This document shows, piece after piece, positions 18,502 to 28,063 of a stretch of 64,000 nt of DNA. The notes below the pieces were generated by a model. That model was not told the origin of the DNA, did no database searches, and was given only the letters and a program-made list of their open reading frames with translations. The number at the start of each line of letters is the position of its first letter. The stretch's first letter is position 1. The translations under genes were made by a program, and so were the position numbers. This stretch comes from an uncultured Halomonas sp. (lineage in GTDB: Bacteria > Pseudomonadota > Gammaproteobacteria > Pseudomonadales > Halomonadaceae). The stretch lies in assembly GCF_947490095.1 (NCBI RefSeq), contig NZ_CANLFS010000010.1, forward strand, positions 39,732 through 103,731, in the 5' to 3' direction.

Positions 18502-19230
18502 CTAGTCGCCAGCCGACGCCCCGGGCACCAGGCGTATGCCGGTAGGCTCCAGGGTGATCAGCTGACGCTTGTAGAGCCGGCCGATGGCCTGCTTGAAGGC
18601 GTTCTTGCTCACCCCCAGCCGCGCCTTGACCTCGGCGGCATCGCTCTTGTCGCCCAGTGGCAGGTAGCCGCCACTCTCGCGCAGCGCCTTGAGCACCGTC
18701 TCGCCCACCACATCCAGGCGAGCCGCTCCCGGGGGCAACAGCGAGAGGTCCAGGCGACCATCCTCGCGGAACCGCTTCACGTAGCCGGTCAGGCGCTGGC
18801 CGCGGCGCAGCGGCCGGGTCAGGTCATCGCGATAGAGCAGGCCCCAGAAGCGATGGTTCACGACCGCCTTGAGGCCGAGGTCGGTCTGCTCGGCGACCAC
18901 CAGGATCACCTCATCGCCGGCGGCGAGCCCCTCGGCCTCATCGGCGACGAAGCGCTCCAGCTTCTGGGAGGCCACCGGCCGTCCCTGCTGATCCTCGTAG
19001 ATGCGCACCAATACCCGCTTGCCGACGCTGGGACGAAATCGCTGCTCGCCGAAGGGCAGCAGCAGGTCGCTGGGCTGGCCCCAGTCGAGGAAGGCGCCGG
19101 TATCGTTGACGGTGACCACTTCAAGATAGGCTACCTCGCCCACGTGGCACCGCGGCGCTCGATAGTGGCGCCCGGGACGCTGGGGGCGAGGGCTGGAAGG
19201 CGCGGAACGCGGGTCGCGACGATCGGTCAT
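18502..19230 (-). CDS. CvfB/YitL-family S1-like RNA-binding protein
   Basis: This 242-residue protein has the CvfB layout: an N-terminal S1-like barrel (VGEVAYLEVVTVNDTGAFLDWG), a second barrel with a Lys/Arg-rich surface (about residues 80-165; VVNHRFWGLLYRDDL), and a C-terminal winged helix (SDAAEVKARLGVSKNAFKQA). CvfB binds RNA and affects virulence in Staphylococcus; in Gram-negative bacteria its role is not defined. The N-terminal 25 residues are basic and rich in Pro and Arg, longer than in many homologues. It lies between rsmE and gshB on the same strand, with short gaps on both sides. Confidence 0.85.
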   Translation of the reverse strand: MTDRRDPRSAPSSPRPQRPGRHYRAPRCHVGEVAYLEVVTVNDTGAFLDWGQPSDLLLPFGEQRFRPSVGKRVLVRIYEDQQGRPVASQKLERFVADEAEGLAAGDEVILVVAEQTDLGLKAVVNHRFWGLLYRDDLTRPLRRGQRLTGYVKRFREDGRLDLSLLPPGAARLDVVGETVLKALRESGGYLPLGDKSDAAEVKARLGVSKNAFKQAIGRLYKRQLITLEPTGIRLVPGASAGD

Positions 19231-19289
19231 GAGGCATATCCATGGCGAAAATAGGAGGGCGGCATTCGGCAGAACAGGGTAGCCGCGCG

Positions 19290-20033
19290 TCAGTCGTTCT
19301 TGTCGAAGTCACCGAAACGGTACTGCAGCAGGGAGAGCGCCACCACCGGGGCGGTCTCGGTGCGCAGGATGCGCGGCCCCAGAGAGAGGGGCGCGAAACC
19401 GGCCGCGCGGGCGGCGGCAACCTCCGGCTCGGCAAGGCCCCCTTCGGGCCCGATCAGCAGGGCCACGCTGTCCGGGGGTGATTCGCCTCCCAGCCCGCCC
19501 CCGGTAGCCGGATGCAGCACCAGGCGCAGCGCCTCGTCGCGTTCGGCCAGCCAATCGGCCATGGTGAGGGGAGAATGCACCGGTGGCACCACGGCACGCC
19601 CGCACTGCTCGCAGGCACTCGCCGCCACGGCCTGCCAGTGGGCGAGCTTCTTCGCCTCGCGTTCTCCCTTGAGGCGCACATCGCCATGCTCGGTGTAGAG
19701 CGGCGTAATGGCGGCGACGCCGAGCTCCACGGCCTTCTGAATGGCGTAGTCCATGCGATCACCCTTGGAGACCGCCTGGCCCAGGTGCACCCCCAGCGGC
19801 GATTCACCGGCACCGCTCGACACGGCCTCGACGCGCGCCACCACTCGCTTGCGTGTGGCCTCTACCAGCACCGCACGCGCCTCCAGGCCCGCACCGTCGA
19901 ACAGCCGCAGTGCGGCCCCCTCACCCAGGCGTAGCACCCGCGCCACATGGCGGGCAGGGCCCTCGGGCAGAACGACGTCGCCGCCGACGCAAAGGTCGGC
20001 GGCGACGTGGATACGCGGCGATCTCTTGATCAT
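19290..20033 (-). CDS. rsmE: 16S rRNA m3U1498 methyltransferase
   Basis: RsmE methylates N3 of U1498 in 16S rRNA. It is a SPOUT methyltransferase with an N-terminal PUA-like domain (PARHVARVLRLGEG) and the C-terminal knotted fold: GDRMDYAIQKAVELGVAAI, ACEQCGR, LLIGPEGGLAEPEV and the closing LGPRILRTETAPVVAL. These are the diagnostic SAM-binding segments. The ATG used gives 247 residues; a GTG one codon upstream is also possible. The gene is close to secB upstream and to the CvfB-like gene downstream, matching the conserved link of rsmE with gshB. Confidence 0.96.
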   Translation of the reverse strand: MIKRSPRIHVAADLCVGGDVVLPEGPARHVARVLRLGEGAALRLFDGAGLEARAVLVEATRKRVVARVEAVSSGAGESPLGVHLGQAVSKGDRMDYAIQKAVELGVAAITPLYTEHGDVRLKGEREAKKLAHWQAVAASACEQCGRAVVPPVHSPLTMADWLAERDEALRLVLHPATGGGLGGESPPDSVALLIGPEGGLAEPEVAAARAAGFAPLSLGPRILRTETAPVVALSLLQYRFGDFDKND

Positions 20034-20057
20034 CACTTCAGAGCCACTTGCGCTGCA

Positions 20058-20570
20058 TCACTGGGTCGCCGGCGCGTCCTGGCCCTGCTCGGCCTGGCGC
20101 TGCTTCTTGCGGGCGTAAATTGCCTCGAAGTTGACCGGGGCCAGCATCAGCGGCGGGAAGCCACCGCGGTTGACCAGGTTATCGATGCACTCGCGGGCAT
20201 AGGGGAACAGCACATTGGGGCAGAAGGCACCCAGCGTATGGTCGAGCTGGTCGCCCTCGATGCCGGCAATGCGGAACAGGCCGGCCTGCTCGAGCTCGGC
20301 CAGGAAGGAGGTGGTGCCTTCCTCGCTATGCGTCACCTGGGCGGTCACCTTGATGACCACCTCGTAAAGGTCTTCCCCCACCTGGGTGCTGGCGGTATCC
20401 AGCTCCAGTCCCACCTTGGGCTTGAAGGGCTGCTGGAAGACCGCCGGCGAATTGGGCGCCTCGAAGGAGATGTCCTTGACGTAGATACGCTGCACGGCAA
20501 ATTGCAGCTGGGGCTTTTCCTGCTGGCCGGCAGCCTGGCCGTCGGCGCTCTGGTTATTCTCTTCCGCCAT
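20058..20570 (-). CDS. secB: Protein-export chaperone SecB
   Basis: SecB is a tetrameric cytosolic chaperone that holds preproteins unfolded and delivers them to SecA. The 170 residues have the family core: [20 protein letters not shown], then [28 protein letters not shown] and [17 protein letters not shown]. The N- and C-terminal extensions are polar, Gln- and Ala-rich, and differ from E. coli. The rhodanese gene yibN lies 31 bases upstream. The glutaredoxin gene grxC that usually stands between them in related genomes is missing. Confidence 0.97.
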   Translation of the reverse strand: MAEENNQSADGQAAGQQEKPQLQFAVQRIYVKDISFEAPNSPAVFQQPFKPKVGLELDTASTQVGEDLYEVVIKVTAQVTHSEEGTTSFLAELEQAGLFRIAGIEGDQLDHTLGAFCPNVLFPYARECIDNLVNRGGFPPLMLAPVNFEAIYARKKQRQAEQGQDAPATQ

Positions 20571-20601
20571 GGGAAAGGTCCTTTTGTACGGTAAATAAAT
20601 G

Positions 20602-21024
20602 CTATTTCTTGACCACGGGCAGGCCGTCGGCCTGCCACTGCGTCATGCCACCCTTGAGCTTGAGCACCCGAGAATAGCCGGCCTTGGAGAGTTTGGCCAC
20701 GGCCGCGCCGGAGGCCTGACCGTGCTTGCAGACCACGATGATCGGCTTCTCCTTGACCTTCTCGAGTTCCCCCTGGCGGTCGTCGAGGCGACTCTGGGGG
20801 ATATTGCGGGCACCGGCGATATGGCCGGCCTTGAAGTCACCCGCCTCCCGGGTATCCAGCACCACCGCATCCTCGCGGTTGATCAGCTGGGTTGCCTCAC
20901 CGGAGGTCACGCCGCTGGCGGCGCTATTGCGCGCCTCGTAAAAGACCCAGGCGGTCAGCACCAGGAGGAAGGCGCCCACCAGCAGCGGGTGGTTCTGCAC
21001 GAATTCAAACAGCTGATCGATCAT
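20602..21024 (-). CDS. yibN: Membrane-anchored rhodanese-like protein YibN
   Basis: This 140-residue protein has one N-terminal membrane segment (about residues 10-27, [20 protein letters not shown]) and one rhodanese domain (about 40-138) with the active-site cysteine in [13 protein letters not shown]. Rhodanese domains move sulfane sulfur or serve in redox signalling; YibN itself has been linked to the Sec/YidC translocon in E. coli. It is the first gene of a yibN-secB unit and is divergent from gpmI. TATACT on this strand, about 65 bases upstream of the start, is a candidate -10 element. Confidence 0.92.
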   Translation of the reverse strand: MIDQLFEFVQNHPLLVGAFLLVLTAWVFYEARNSAASGVTSGEATQLINREDAVVLDTREAGDFKAGHIAGARNIPQSRLDDRQGELEKVKEKPIIVVCKHGQASGAAVAKLSKAGYSRVLKLKGGMTQWQADGLPVVKK

Positions 21025-21335
21025 GGGTGCGAATAACTCTCGTCTCGATACACGAAAACAGGGGCGCTAGGCCGCGCTCGGGCGCCTAGTATACACGAGG
21101 TCGACGCCGACGAATCGGGCCGCCTGCGGCGCGTCGCCACGGCGGTCATCCGCCGGGGGTCCATGACGCAAGATGCCGCCTGCGCTATGATGCCGCAAGA
21201 TATTTCCTGCCGCGACCCCGAACGCCCAGCGTCGAAGACCTCCCGAAATAGGGTCGGTATCGGCCGACGATAGGTGACAGCCGCCACCCGGGCCCGGTCG
21301 CGCTTGTTGCACATCATATTTCGAGGACACACGCC
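21025..21335. promoter_or_regulatory. Divergent promoter region between yibN and gpmI
   Basis: This 311-base stretch has no gene. Towards gpmI, TGACGC and TATGAT with a 16-base spacer near 21164-21191 could form a promoter, leaving a leader of about 140 bases before the start. Towards yibN, TATACT near 21089-21094 could be a -10 element. The octamer GATGCCGC occurs twice around the gpmI -10. No riboswitch motif was recognised. Confidence 0.4.
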
Positions 21336-22901
21336 ATGACCGCCAACGCCCCGCGCCCTGTCGCCCTGATCATCCTCGACGGCTACGGCCACAACCCCGA
21401 CCCGGCCCACAACGCCGTGGAGGCCGCCGATACGCCGGTCATGGACCGCCTGTGGGCCGAGCATCCCCACACCCTGATTCACACCGATGGCCGCCACGTC
21501 GGGCTTCCCGACGGCCAGATGGGCAACTCCGAGGTGGGCCATATGAACCTCGGTGCGGGCCGGGTCGTCTATCAGGACTTCACGCGGATCACCAAGGCCG
21601 TCGAGGAGGGGGAGCTGGATACCATCGAGCCCCTGACCGCGCCCATCGACGCCGCCGTGGCCGCCGGCCGCGCGGTGCATCTGCTGGGCCTGCTCTCCCC
21701 GGGCGGGGTGCACAGCCACGAGGACCACATCCTCGCCGTCGCCGACCTGGCCGCCCGCCGCGGTGCCACACGCGTCTTCGTGCACGCCTTCCTGGACGGC
21801 CGCGACACGGCGCCCCAGAGCGCCCTGGCCTCCATCGAGCGCACCAACGCCCGCCTCGCCGAGCTGGTCGGCGCCGACAATGGCTTCGTGGCCTCGATCA
21901 TCGGCCGCTACTTCGCCATGGACCGTGACAATCGCTGGGAGCGCGTCGAGAAGGCCTACCGCCTGCTTACCGAGGGCGAAGGCGAGCATATCGTCGCCGA
22001 CGCCGAGACGGGGCTGCGTGCCGCCTACGAGCGCGGCGAGACCGACGAGTTCGTGGCCGCCACCAGCGTGCGCCCGGCCGGCGTGCCTGTCACCCTCGAG
22101 GAGGACGACGCCGCCCTGTTCATGAACTTCCGTGCCGACCGGGCCCGGGAGCTGACCCGTGCCTTCGTCGACGCCGACTTCGAGGGCTTCGAGCGCCGCG
22201 CCCATCCCCGGCTAGCCGCCGAGGGCCTGGTCACCCTGACCCGCTATGCCGCCAACATCCCCGCGCCGGCGGCCTTCCCGCCGGTGGACCTGCACAACAC
22301 CCTGGGCGAAGTGGTCGAGAGCCGTGGGCTCACCCAGCTGCGCATCGCCGAGACCGAGAAGTACCCCCATGTCACCTTCTTCTTCTCCGGCGGTCGTGAG
22401 GCCGAATATCGCGGCGAGGAGCGCATCCTGGTGCCTTCCCCCCGGGATGTGAAGACCTACGACGAGAAGCCCGAGATGAGCGCCCATGAGGTCACCGACC
22501 GCCTGGTGGAGGCCATCGATTCGGGGCGCTTCGACCTGATCATCTGCAACTATGCCAACGGTGACATGGTCGGCCACACCGGTGACTTCGACGCCGCGGT
22601 CAAGGCCATCGAGACCGTCGATGGCTGCGTGGCCCGGGTGGTCGAGGCCATCCAGCGCGCCGGTGGCGCCTGCCTGGTCACCGCCGACCATGGCAACGCC
22701 GAGCAGATGATCCACCCCGAGACCGGCGACCCCCAGACCGCCCATACCACCTTCCAGGTGCCGCTGATCCATGTTGGCGAACGCTCGGCGCGGCTGCACG
22801 ACGACGGCAGTCTGTGCGATATCGCCCCGACCCTGCTGGCGATGATGGGCCAGCCGGCCCCCGAGGAGATGGGCGGACGCTCCCTGCTCGGGCTCGACTG
22901 A
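21336..22901 (+). CDS. gpmI: 2,3-bisphosphoglycerate-independent phosphoglycerate mutase
   Basis: GpmI interconverts 3- and 2-phosphoglycerate in glycolysis with two Mn ions. The 521-residue protein has the alkaline-phosphatase-type metal sites: [10 protein letters not shown] at the N-terminus, the phosphoserine loop [17 protein letters not shown], the insert with FLDGRDTAP, and the C-terminal metal ligands [12 protein letters not shown] and [16 protein letters not shown] precedes the ATG. It is followed eight bases later by envC, a conserved order in gammaproteobacteria, and together with ctpA they probably form one transcript. Confidence 0.97.
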   Translation: MTANAPRPVALIILDGYGHNPDPAHNAVEAADTPVMDRLWAEHPHTLIHTDGRHVGLPDGQMGNSEVGHMNLGAGRVVYQDFTRITKAVEEGELDTIEPLTAPIDAAVAAGRAVHLLGLLSPGGVHSHEDHILAVADLAARRGATRVFVHAFLDGRDTAPQSALASIERTNARLAELVGADNGFVASIIGRYFAMDRDNRWERVEKAYRLLTEGEGEHIVADAETGLRAAYERGETDEFVAATSVRPAGVPVTLEEDDAALFMNFRADRARELTRAFVDADFEGFERRAHPRLAAEGLVTLTRYAANIPAPAAFPPVDLHNTLGEVVESRGLTQLRIAETEKYPHVTFFFSGGREAEYRGEERILVPSPRDVKTYDEKPEMSAHEVTDRLVEAIDSGRFDLIICNYANGDMVGHTGDFDAAVKAIETVDGCVARVVEAIQRAGGACLVTADHGNAEQMIHPETGDPQTAHTTFQVPLIHVGERSARLHDDGSLCDIAPTLLAMMGQPAPEEMGGRSLLGLD

Positions 22902-22909
22902 GCGGCAGG

Positions 22910-24052
22910 ATGGCCAGAGTCGCCGCCCCCCTCACCGCGCTGCTGCTGATGCTCTGCCTGGCCGGGCCACTGGCGGCCCAGCCCAGCGAGGAGGCCGTAC
23001 AGGAACACCTCGACGCCATCGGCGACGCCATCGAGGAGGCCGACCGGCGCCTGTCATCGACTCGCCAGGCCCGTGACGAGGCGGCTCGCCAGCTGAAGGC
23101 GATCGAGACCTCGCTGGCCACCACGCATCGCCGCCTCGATACGCTACAGGCCGAGCAGCGCGAGCTGGGCGCCGAGATGGAAACCCTGCAGTCGCGTCGC
23201 GATGAGCTCGATACAGAGCGTAGCGACCAGCTCGAGGCCATCAATGCCCAGCTCGATGGGCTCTATCGGCTGGGTCGCTCGCCCCAGCTGAAACTGCTGC
23301 TCAATCAGGACGACCCGGCGCGACTGGATCGCCTCCAGCACTACCTGAATCATCTGGCCCGGGCCCGTCGCGCCCGGCTCGACGAACTGGCACGCCTCGA
23401 GGTCGCCCTGGCCGAGACCCGGCGCCAGCTCGACACCCGTGGCGAGCGCCTCGATGCCCTCGCCGCCGAACTCGCCGAACGCAGCGCCGAGCTGGTCGAC
23501 CAGCGGCGCGAGCGGGCCGACCTGATCGCCCGGCTGGACAGTCGCCACAGCGACGAGGCCGCCCGTCTCGCCTCCCTGGAACAGGATCGCGAGCGGGCCG
23601 AACAGGTGCTGCGCGACGTGCAGGAGCAGCTGGCCCGCCTGCAGCGTCCGCCGCCTTCCACCGCCATCGAGCGCACCCGCGGGGAGCTGCCCTGGCCGAT
23701 ACAGGGCAACATCGTCTCGCGCTTCGGCGCCGGCGCGGCCGTGCATCATAACGGCATCCTGATCCAGGCCGCCGAAGGCAGCCCGGTGCGCGCCGTACAC
23801 GCCGGCCGGGTCGTGTTCGCCGACTGGCTGCGCGGCTTCGGCAACCTGCTGATCATCGACCACGGCGATGGCGTGATGACCCTCCACGCCCATCTGCAGC
23901 ACTTTAGTGCCCAGGTGGGCCGGCCGGTCTCGCGGGGCGAGGCGATCGGCGCCGTGGGCATGAGCGGTGGCCAGCGGCGCCCGGCCCTCTACTTCGAGGT
24001 GCGCCGCGGCGGCGACCCCATCGATCCCCAGGCGTGGATCGCCCGACGCTGA
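22910..24052 (+). CDS. envC: EnvC-type murein hydrolase activator
   Basis: EnvC acts in the periplasm at the division site and switches on the amidases AmiA and AmiB. The 380-residue protein has a signal peptide (about residues 1-22, cleaved near LAAQ), a long coiled coil (about 25-250) and a C-terminal LytM domain. The LytM zinc ligands are degenerate: the expected HxGxD reads HNGILI, and the final HxH reads ALY before FEVRRGG. A dead LytM domain is the normal state of EnvC. The start directly after the gpmI stop gives a proper signal peptide; an upstream start would overlap gpmI. Confidence 0.94.
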   Translation: MARVAAPLTALLLMLCLAGPLAAQPSEEAVQEHLDAIGDAIEEADRRLSSTRQARDEAARQLKAIETSLATTHRRLDTLQAEQRELGAEMETLQSRRDELDTERSDQLEAINAQLDGLYRLGRSPQLKLLLNQDDPARLDRLQHYLNHLARARRARLDELARLEVALAETRRQLDTRGERLDALAAELAERSAELVDQRRERADLIARLDSRHSDEAARLASLEQDRERAEQVLRDVQEQLARLQRPPPSTAIERTRGELPWPIQGNIVSRFGAGAAVHHNGILIQAAEGSPVRAVHAGRVVFADWLRGFGNLLIIDHGDGVMTLHAHLQHFSAQVGRPVSRGEAIGAVGMSGGQRRPALYFEVRRGGDPIDPQAWIARR

Positions 24053-24119
24053 ACGCTTTCCATGCGCGCCGGCGGCGGGCTATGCTGGGCGCTCACCGTT
24101 TTGGAACCGCGGAGTTCGC

Positions 24120-25427
24120 ATGACCCCAGCGCTTTCCCTGCCAGGCAGGCTTTCTCGCCTCGGCTCGCCTCGGCGCCTGCTGGCCGGGCTGCTGCCCCTG
24201 GCCCTGCTGATGCTGCCACTGTCGGCGTCGGCCCAGGCCGTCGATGACGAGCTCCCGGTGGCCGAGATCCAGACCTTCGCCGAGGTGTTCGAGCGCATCA
24301 AACGTGCCTATGTGGAGGAGGTCGATGACGCCGATCTGCTCCACAACGCCATGCGTGGCATGCTCAGCGAGCTCGATCCGCACTCCTCCTATCTCGACCG
24401 CGAGGCGTTCCAGAGCCTGCGCGAGTCGACCCAGGGGGAGTTCGGCGGCATCGGCATCGAGGTGGGCATGGAGGACGGCCAGCTGACGGTGATCACCCCC
24501 ATCGATGACACCCCCGCCTCCCGGGCGGGCCTGCAGGCCCGCGACCAGATCCTGCGCATCGATGACACGCCTACCGAGCGCCTGTCGCTGCAGGAGGCGG
24601 TCGACCTGATGCGCGGCGATCCAGGCAGCGAGATCGAGCTGACCATCCTGCGTCAGAACGAGAGCTCACCGCGCCGCATCGTCCTGTCGCGGGAGAACAT
24701 CCGCACCGAAAGCGTGAAGAGCGAGCTGCTGGCCCCCGACTTCGGCTATCTGCGCATCAGCCAGTTCCAGACCCGTACCGGCGACCAGGTCGATGAACAC
24801 ATCCGCCGGCTGAACCGCGACGGCGAGCTGGACGGACTGGTACTCGACCTGCGCAACAACCCCGGCGGCGTGCTGCAGGCCGCGGTGGCGGTAGCCGATG
24901 CCTTCCTGGATGAGGGGCTGATCGTGTATACCGAGGGGCGCCTGCCGGATACCGAGATGCGCTTCTCGGCGAATGCCGTCACGACGGCTCCCGATGTCCC
25001 CCTGGTGGTGCTGATTAACGGCGGTAGCGCCTCGGCGGCGGAGATCGTTGCCGGTGCCCTTCAGGACCAGAGCCGCGGCGTGATAATGGGCACCGGGAGT
25101 TTCGGCAAGGGCTCGGTCCAGCAGATCATGCCGCTGGGCAACGGCGAGGGGCTCAAGCTCACCACGGCGCTCTACTTCACGCCCGAGGGTCGCTCCATCC
25201 AGGCCCAGGGCATCGAGCCCGATGTACGGGTGGTACGGGGACGCGTGGAGGTCACCGAGCATGGCCGCGGCGTTCGCGAGGCCGACCTGGCAGGCCACCT
25301 GGATTCCCGGGAGGCCCCGCGGGAGGAGAGAGCGGAACAGAGCGAACGGCTGCGTGAGGACTATCAGCTGGGCGAGGCCCTCAACCTGCTCAAGGCCCTC
25401 AACGTGGTCCAGCGGCGCGACCGCTGA
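24120..25427 (+). CDS. ctpA: S41-family C-terminal processing peptidase
   Basis: CtpA-type serine proteases act in the periplasm, where homologues degrade murein hydrolases with the help of a lipoprotein adaptor. The 435-residue protein has a signal peptide (about residues 1-39, ending SASAQA), a PDZ domain (about 95-175; GGIGIEVGMEDGQLTV), and the catalytic part with Ser in INGGSASAAEIVAGAL and Lys in GSFGKGSVQQ, the Ser-Lys dyad. The end is a charged Glu/Arg-rich region. It lies after envC, so amidase activation and hydrolase turnover are encoded together. Its stop is seven bases from the convergent ubiI stop. Confidence 0.94.
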   Translation: MTPALSLPGRLSRLGSPRRLLAGLLPLALLMLPLSASAQAVDDELPVAEIQTFAEVFERIKRAYVEEVDDADLLHNAMRGMLSELDPHSSYLDREAFQSLRESTQGEFGGIGIEVGMEDGQLTVITPIDDTPASRAGLQARDQILRIDDTPTERLSLQEAVDLMRGDPGSEIELTILRQNESSPRRIVLSRENIRTESVKSELLAPDFGYLRISQFQTRTGDQVDEHIRRLNRDGELDGLVLDLRNNPGGVLQAAVAVADAFLDEGLIVYTEGRLPDTEMRFSANAVTTAPDVPLVVLINGGSASAAEIVAGALQDQSRGVIMGTGSFGKGSVQQIMPLGNGEGLKLTTALYFTPEGRSIQAQGIEPDVRVVRGRVEVTEHGRGVREADLAGHLDSREAPREERAEQSERLREDYQLGEALNLLKALNVVQRRDR

Positions 25428-25434
25428 GACCCAC

Positions 25435-26697
25435 TCAGCGGCAGCTGACCGGCAGCCGGCCCCGATGGCCGGTGGCCTGCTGCAGCAGCAGCCGCTTGAG
25501 AGGAACCAGCCGATCCACGCCGCCCATGCCCAGATTACGCGCCAGCGTCAGGGCCGGGTGGTGTGCCCCGAACAGCAGCCGGAAGCCATCCATCAGCGCC
25601 AGCATGCCGGCATTGTCGCCGCGGCGGCGCCGCGCGTAGCGCGCCAGCACCCGCTCATCCCCCAGCCGTACGCCCCGCCGGCGTGACACCAGCAGTTCCT
25701 CGGCCAGCACCGCGGCGTCCATCAACCCCAGGTTGACCCCCTGGCCGGCCAGGGGGTGTATGCCATGGGCGGCATCACCCACCAGGGCGAAGCCGGGCAG
25801 CGTATAGCGCTCGGCATGGCGTTGCACCAGCGGAAAGCCTACCGCCTCGTCGAGCACCGTTACCGCGCCCAACCGATGATCGATGGCCGCCGCCAGCGCC
25901 TCTCCCAGGGCACCAGGATCGAGATCGGCCAGGCGTCGGGCCTCGTCGGGAGAGGTGGACCACACAATGGAACAGTGGTGCTCTGCCCCGTCCACCGCCA
26001 GGGGCAGGAAGGCGAGCGGCCCCGTGGGCAGGAAGGCCTGGCGCGCCGCCCGTCCATGGGGCATCTCGACCCTCACCGTGGTCACCAGCCCCACATGACC
26101 CGTCTCGCGCTCACGGACGGCGATGCCCGCCAGGTCGCGCAGGGGAGAGCGAGCGCCATCCGCCGCCACCACCAGGGGGGCACTCAGCCGGCGGCCGTCG
26201 TCCAGCACGATGCAGCGTCCCTCGGCGCCGCCCTCCAGCCCCTCGACCCGCGCCCCCAGGCAGAGGCGAACCGAGGGCAGCCTCGTCAGACGCTGCTCCA
26301 GCGCCGCCAGGGTGACGTCATTCTCGACGATATGCCCGAGCACCGGCAGGCCGGCCTCATCGGCGGAGAAGTCGATCTCACCGCTGCCCTCGGCGTCCCA
26401 TACCCGCATATGGTGATAGGGGCTGACCCGCCGGGCCGCCATCCATGGCCAGGCCTTCAGTCCCTCGAGCAGTCGCTGCGAGACCGGTGTCAGCGCACTG
26501 ACGCGGCGGGCCGGCCGCCCGCACCCCACCGCCTCACCATCCAGCAGGGCGGGCCTGGCATCCACCAGTGCCACCCCAAGGCCGGCCTCGCCGAGCAACA
26601 CCGCCAACGCGGCCCCGACCATGCCCCCGCCGACGATGATCACCTCATGGTGGTCATCCGCCGCGTGCGCGGCACTCTCCTCGCCTGCATCCTTCAT
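25435..26697 (-). CDS. ubiI: UbiH/UbiI-family FAD monooxygenase, probably UbiI
   Basis: This flavin hydroxylase of ubiquinone synthesis has 420 residues. It shows the Rossmann GxGxxG in VIIVGGGMVGAALAV, the DG motif VVAADGARSPLRDLAG, and the FAD-ribityl GD motif ALVGDAAHGIHPLAGQGVNLG. These are standard for the UbiH/F/I family. Its place immediately after ubiH in the ygfB-pepP-ubiH-ubiI order identifies it as UbiI (C5-hydroxylation) rather than UbiF. GGAG precedes the ATG. The N-terminal 15 residues before the flavin fold are acidic and His-rich and poorly conserved. Confidence 0.87.
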   Translation of the reverse strand: MKDAGEESAAHAADDHHEVIIVGGGMVGAALAVLLGEAGLGVALVDARPALLDGEAVGCGRPARRVSALTPVSQRLLEGLKAWPWMAARRVSPYHHMRVWDAEGSGEIDFSADEAGLPVLGHIVENDVTLAALEQRLTRLPSVRLCLGARVEGLEGGAEGRCIVLDDGRRLSAPLVVAADGARSPLRDLAGIAVRERETGHVGLVTTVRVEMPHGRAARQAFLPTGPLAFLPLAVDGAEHHCSIVWSTSPDEARRLADLDPGALGEALAAAIDHRLGAVTVLDEAVGFPLVQRHAERYTLPGFALVGDAAHGIHPLAGQGVNLGLMDAAVLAEELLVSRRRGVRLGDERVLARYARRRRGDNAGMLALMDGFRLLFGAHHPALTLARNLGMGGVDRLVPLKRLLLQQATGHRGRLPVSCR

Positions 26698-26741
26698 GCC
26701 TTCTCCTCCCTATCGCCTCTCGACTCACCACCCGCCTTCTT

Positions 26742-27965
26742 TTATCGCTCCAGCCCCATGGCGCGGCGGGCCAGATCACGCCGCAGCGGCCCCGCCAGGT
26801 TAAGGCCGATCAACCCGGCGGCCCGCACATGGCCGAGCAGGCGGCTATCGATACCGAACAGCCGTACCAGGCCGTCGCTGAAGCGGGTCACGTTATGCCG
26901 GTCGGCGGCGCGGCGCGCATCGAAGGCCTCGAGCACTTCGACAGCGCCGATCGACCGCCCTTTTACCAGCCCTTCTTCCAGCGAGGCCACCAGGTCCATC
27001 ACGCCGCGCAGCGCCAGGTTGAAGCCTTGCCCGGCCACGGGATGCAGGGCATGGGCGGCGTTGCCCAATACCGCCAGCCCGGGACGGGTGGTCTCTCGTG
27101 CGGTCACCAGGCTCAACGGATAGGCGTGGCGGCTACCCACTCGACGAAAGCGCCCCGCGCGGTCGCCGAAGGCGGCCTGGAGTTCGGCCAGGAAGTCGCC
27201 ATCGGACAGCCCCAGGCGCCGTTGCTCCTCGCCCGCGGCATGGGTCCACACCAGTTCCATGGTCTGGCCCCGCAGCGGCAACAGGGCAATCGGCCCTTCG
27301 CGAGTAAATCGCTCCCAGGCGACCCCCTGATGGGGGCGGCTCATCTCGACGCCGGCGATCAAGGCGACCTGATCATAGGACCGCGTATCGCTGACGATAC
27401 CCAGACGCTCCTTCAGCCCGGAGCGCCCGCCATCGGCCAACACCGTGAGCCCCGCCTGCAGGCTGGTGCCGGCAGAGAGCGCCAGGCGATACCCCTCCGG
27501 GGTCGGCGCTATCGCCTCGACCCGGTCCGGGCAATACCAGTCCACGGGCAGCTCGGTGAGGCGCCGATGCAACACGCGTCCCAGCCAGGCGTTGGGCACC
27601 ACATGACCCAGCGCCTCGCATCCGAGCTCCCCGGCATCGAGGCGGGTGGCACCGAAATGGCCGCGCTCGCTGACGTGAATGCGGCGAATGGCGGCGGCCT
27701 CCTCGGCCATCGCCGGCCACACCCCCATATCGGCGAAGTGCAGGGAGGTGCCGAGGGAGATCGCACTGGCCCGGGCATCGAAGCTCGGCTGCCAGGGCGC
27801 CGCGGCCAGGTCGAGAACGGGCGATGCCTCGATCACCGCCACCGAGAGTCGATATCGCTCGATCAGCGGCGCCAGCGCACAGGCCAGGCTGGCTCCCACC
27901 AGCCCGCCCCCCACAATGGCGATATCCACCCTCTCTGCCGCCGGAGGTTTCATGCCGATACTCAT
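26742..27965 (-). CDS. ubiH: 2-octaprenyl-6-methoxyphenol hydroxylase
   Basis: UbiH hydroxylates C1 of the ubiquinone ring. The 407-residue protein has the three FAD motifs: IAIVGGGLVGASLACALAP, TVLADGGRSGLKERLGI and AVLGNAAHALHPVAGQGFN. In the last one Gly-Asn replaces the more common Gly-Asp, as in E. coli UbiH. The start has GGGA at good distance; a second in-frame ATG four codons later is possible. The 98 bases upstream, before pepP, are AT-rich compared with the surroundings and could contain a secondary promoter. Confidence 0.93.
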   Translation of the reverse strand: MSIGMKPPAAERVDIAIVGGGLVGASLACALAPLIERYRLSVAVIEASPVLDLAAAPWQPSFDARASAISLGTSLHFADMGVWPAMAEEAAAIRRIHVSERGHFGATRLDAGELGCEALGHVVPNAWLGRVLHRRLTELPVDWYCPDRVEAIAPTPEGYRLALSAGTSLQAGLTVLADGGRSGLKERLGIVSDTRSYDQVALIAGVEMSRPHQGVAWERFTREGPIALLPLRGQTMELVWTHAAGEEQRRLGLSDGDFLAELQAAFGDRAGRFRRVGSRHAYPLSLVTARETTRPGLAVLGNAAHALHPVAGQGFNLALRGVMDLVASLEEGLVKGRSIGAVEVLEAFDARRAADRHNVTRFSDGLVRLFGIDSRLLGHVRAAGLIGLNLAGPLRRDLARRAMGLER

Positions 27966-28063
27966 CGCTCTATCCCAGAAAAAGCATTCTCAGGAAAAAC
28001 ACGCGTGGAAAAATCATTCATAACGTAAATTACATAAAGATAGTAAAGCCATTTTTTTAGCGC

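Noticed and set aside
22910..24052. EnvC as an active LytM endopeptidase
   Set aside because: The zinc-ligand motifs are replaced (HNGILI and ALYFEVR), as expected for the activator type.
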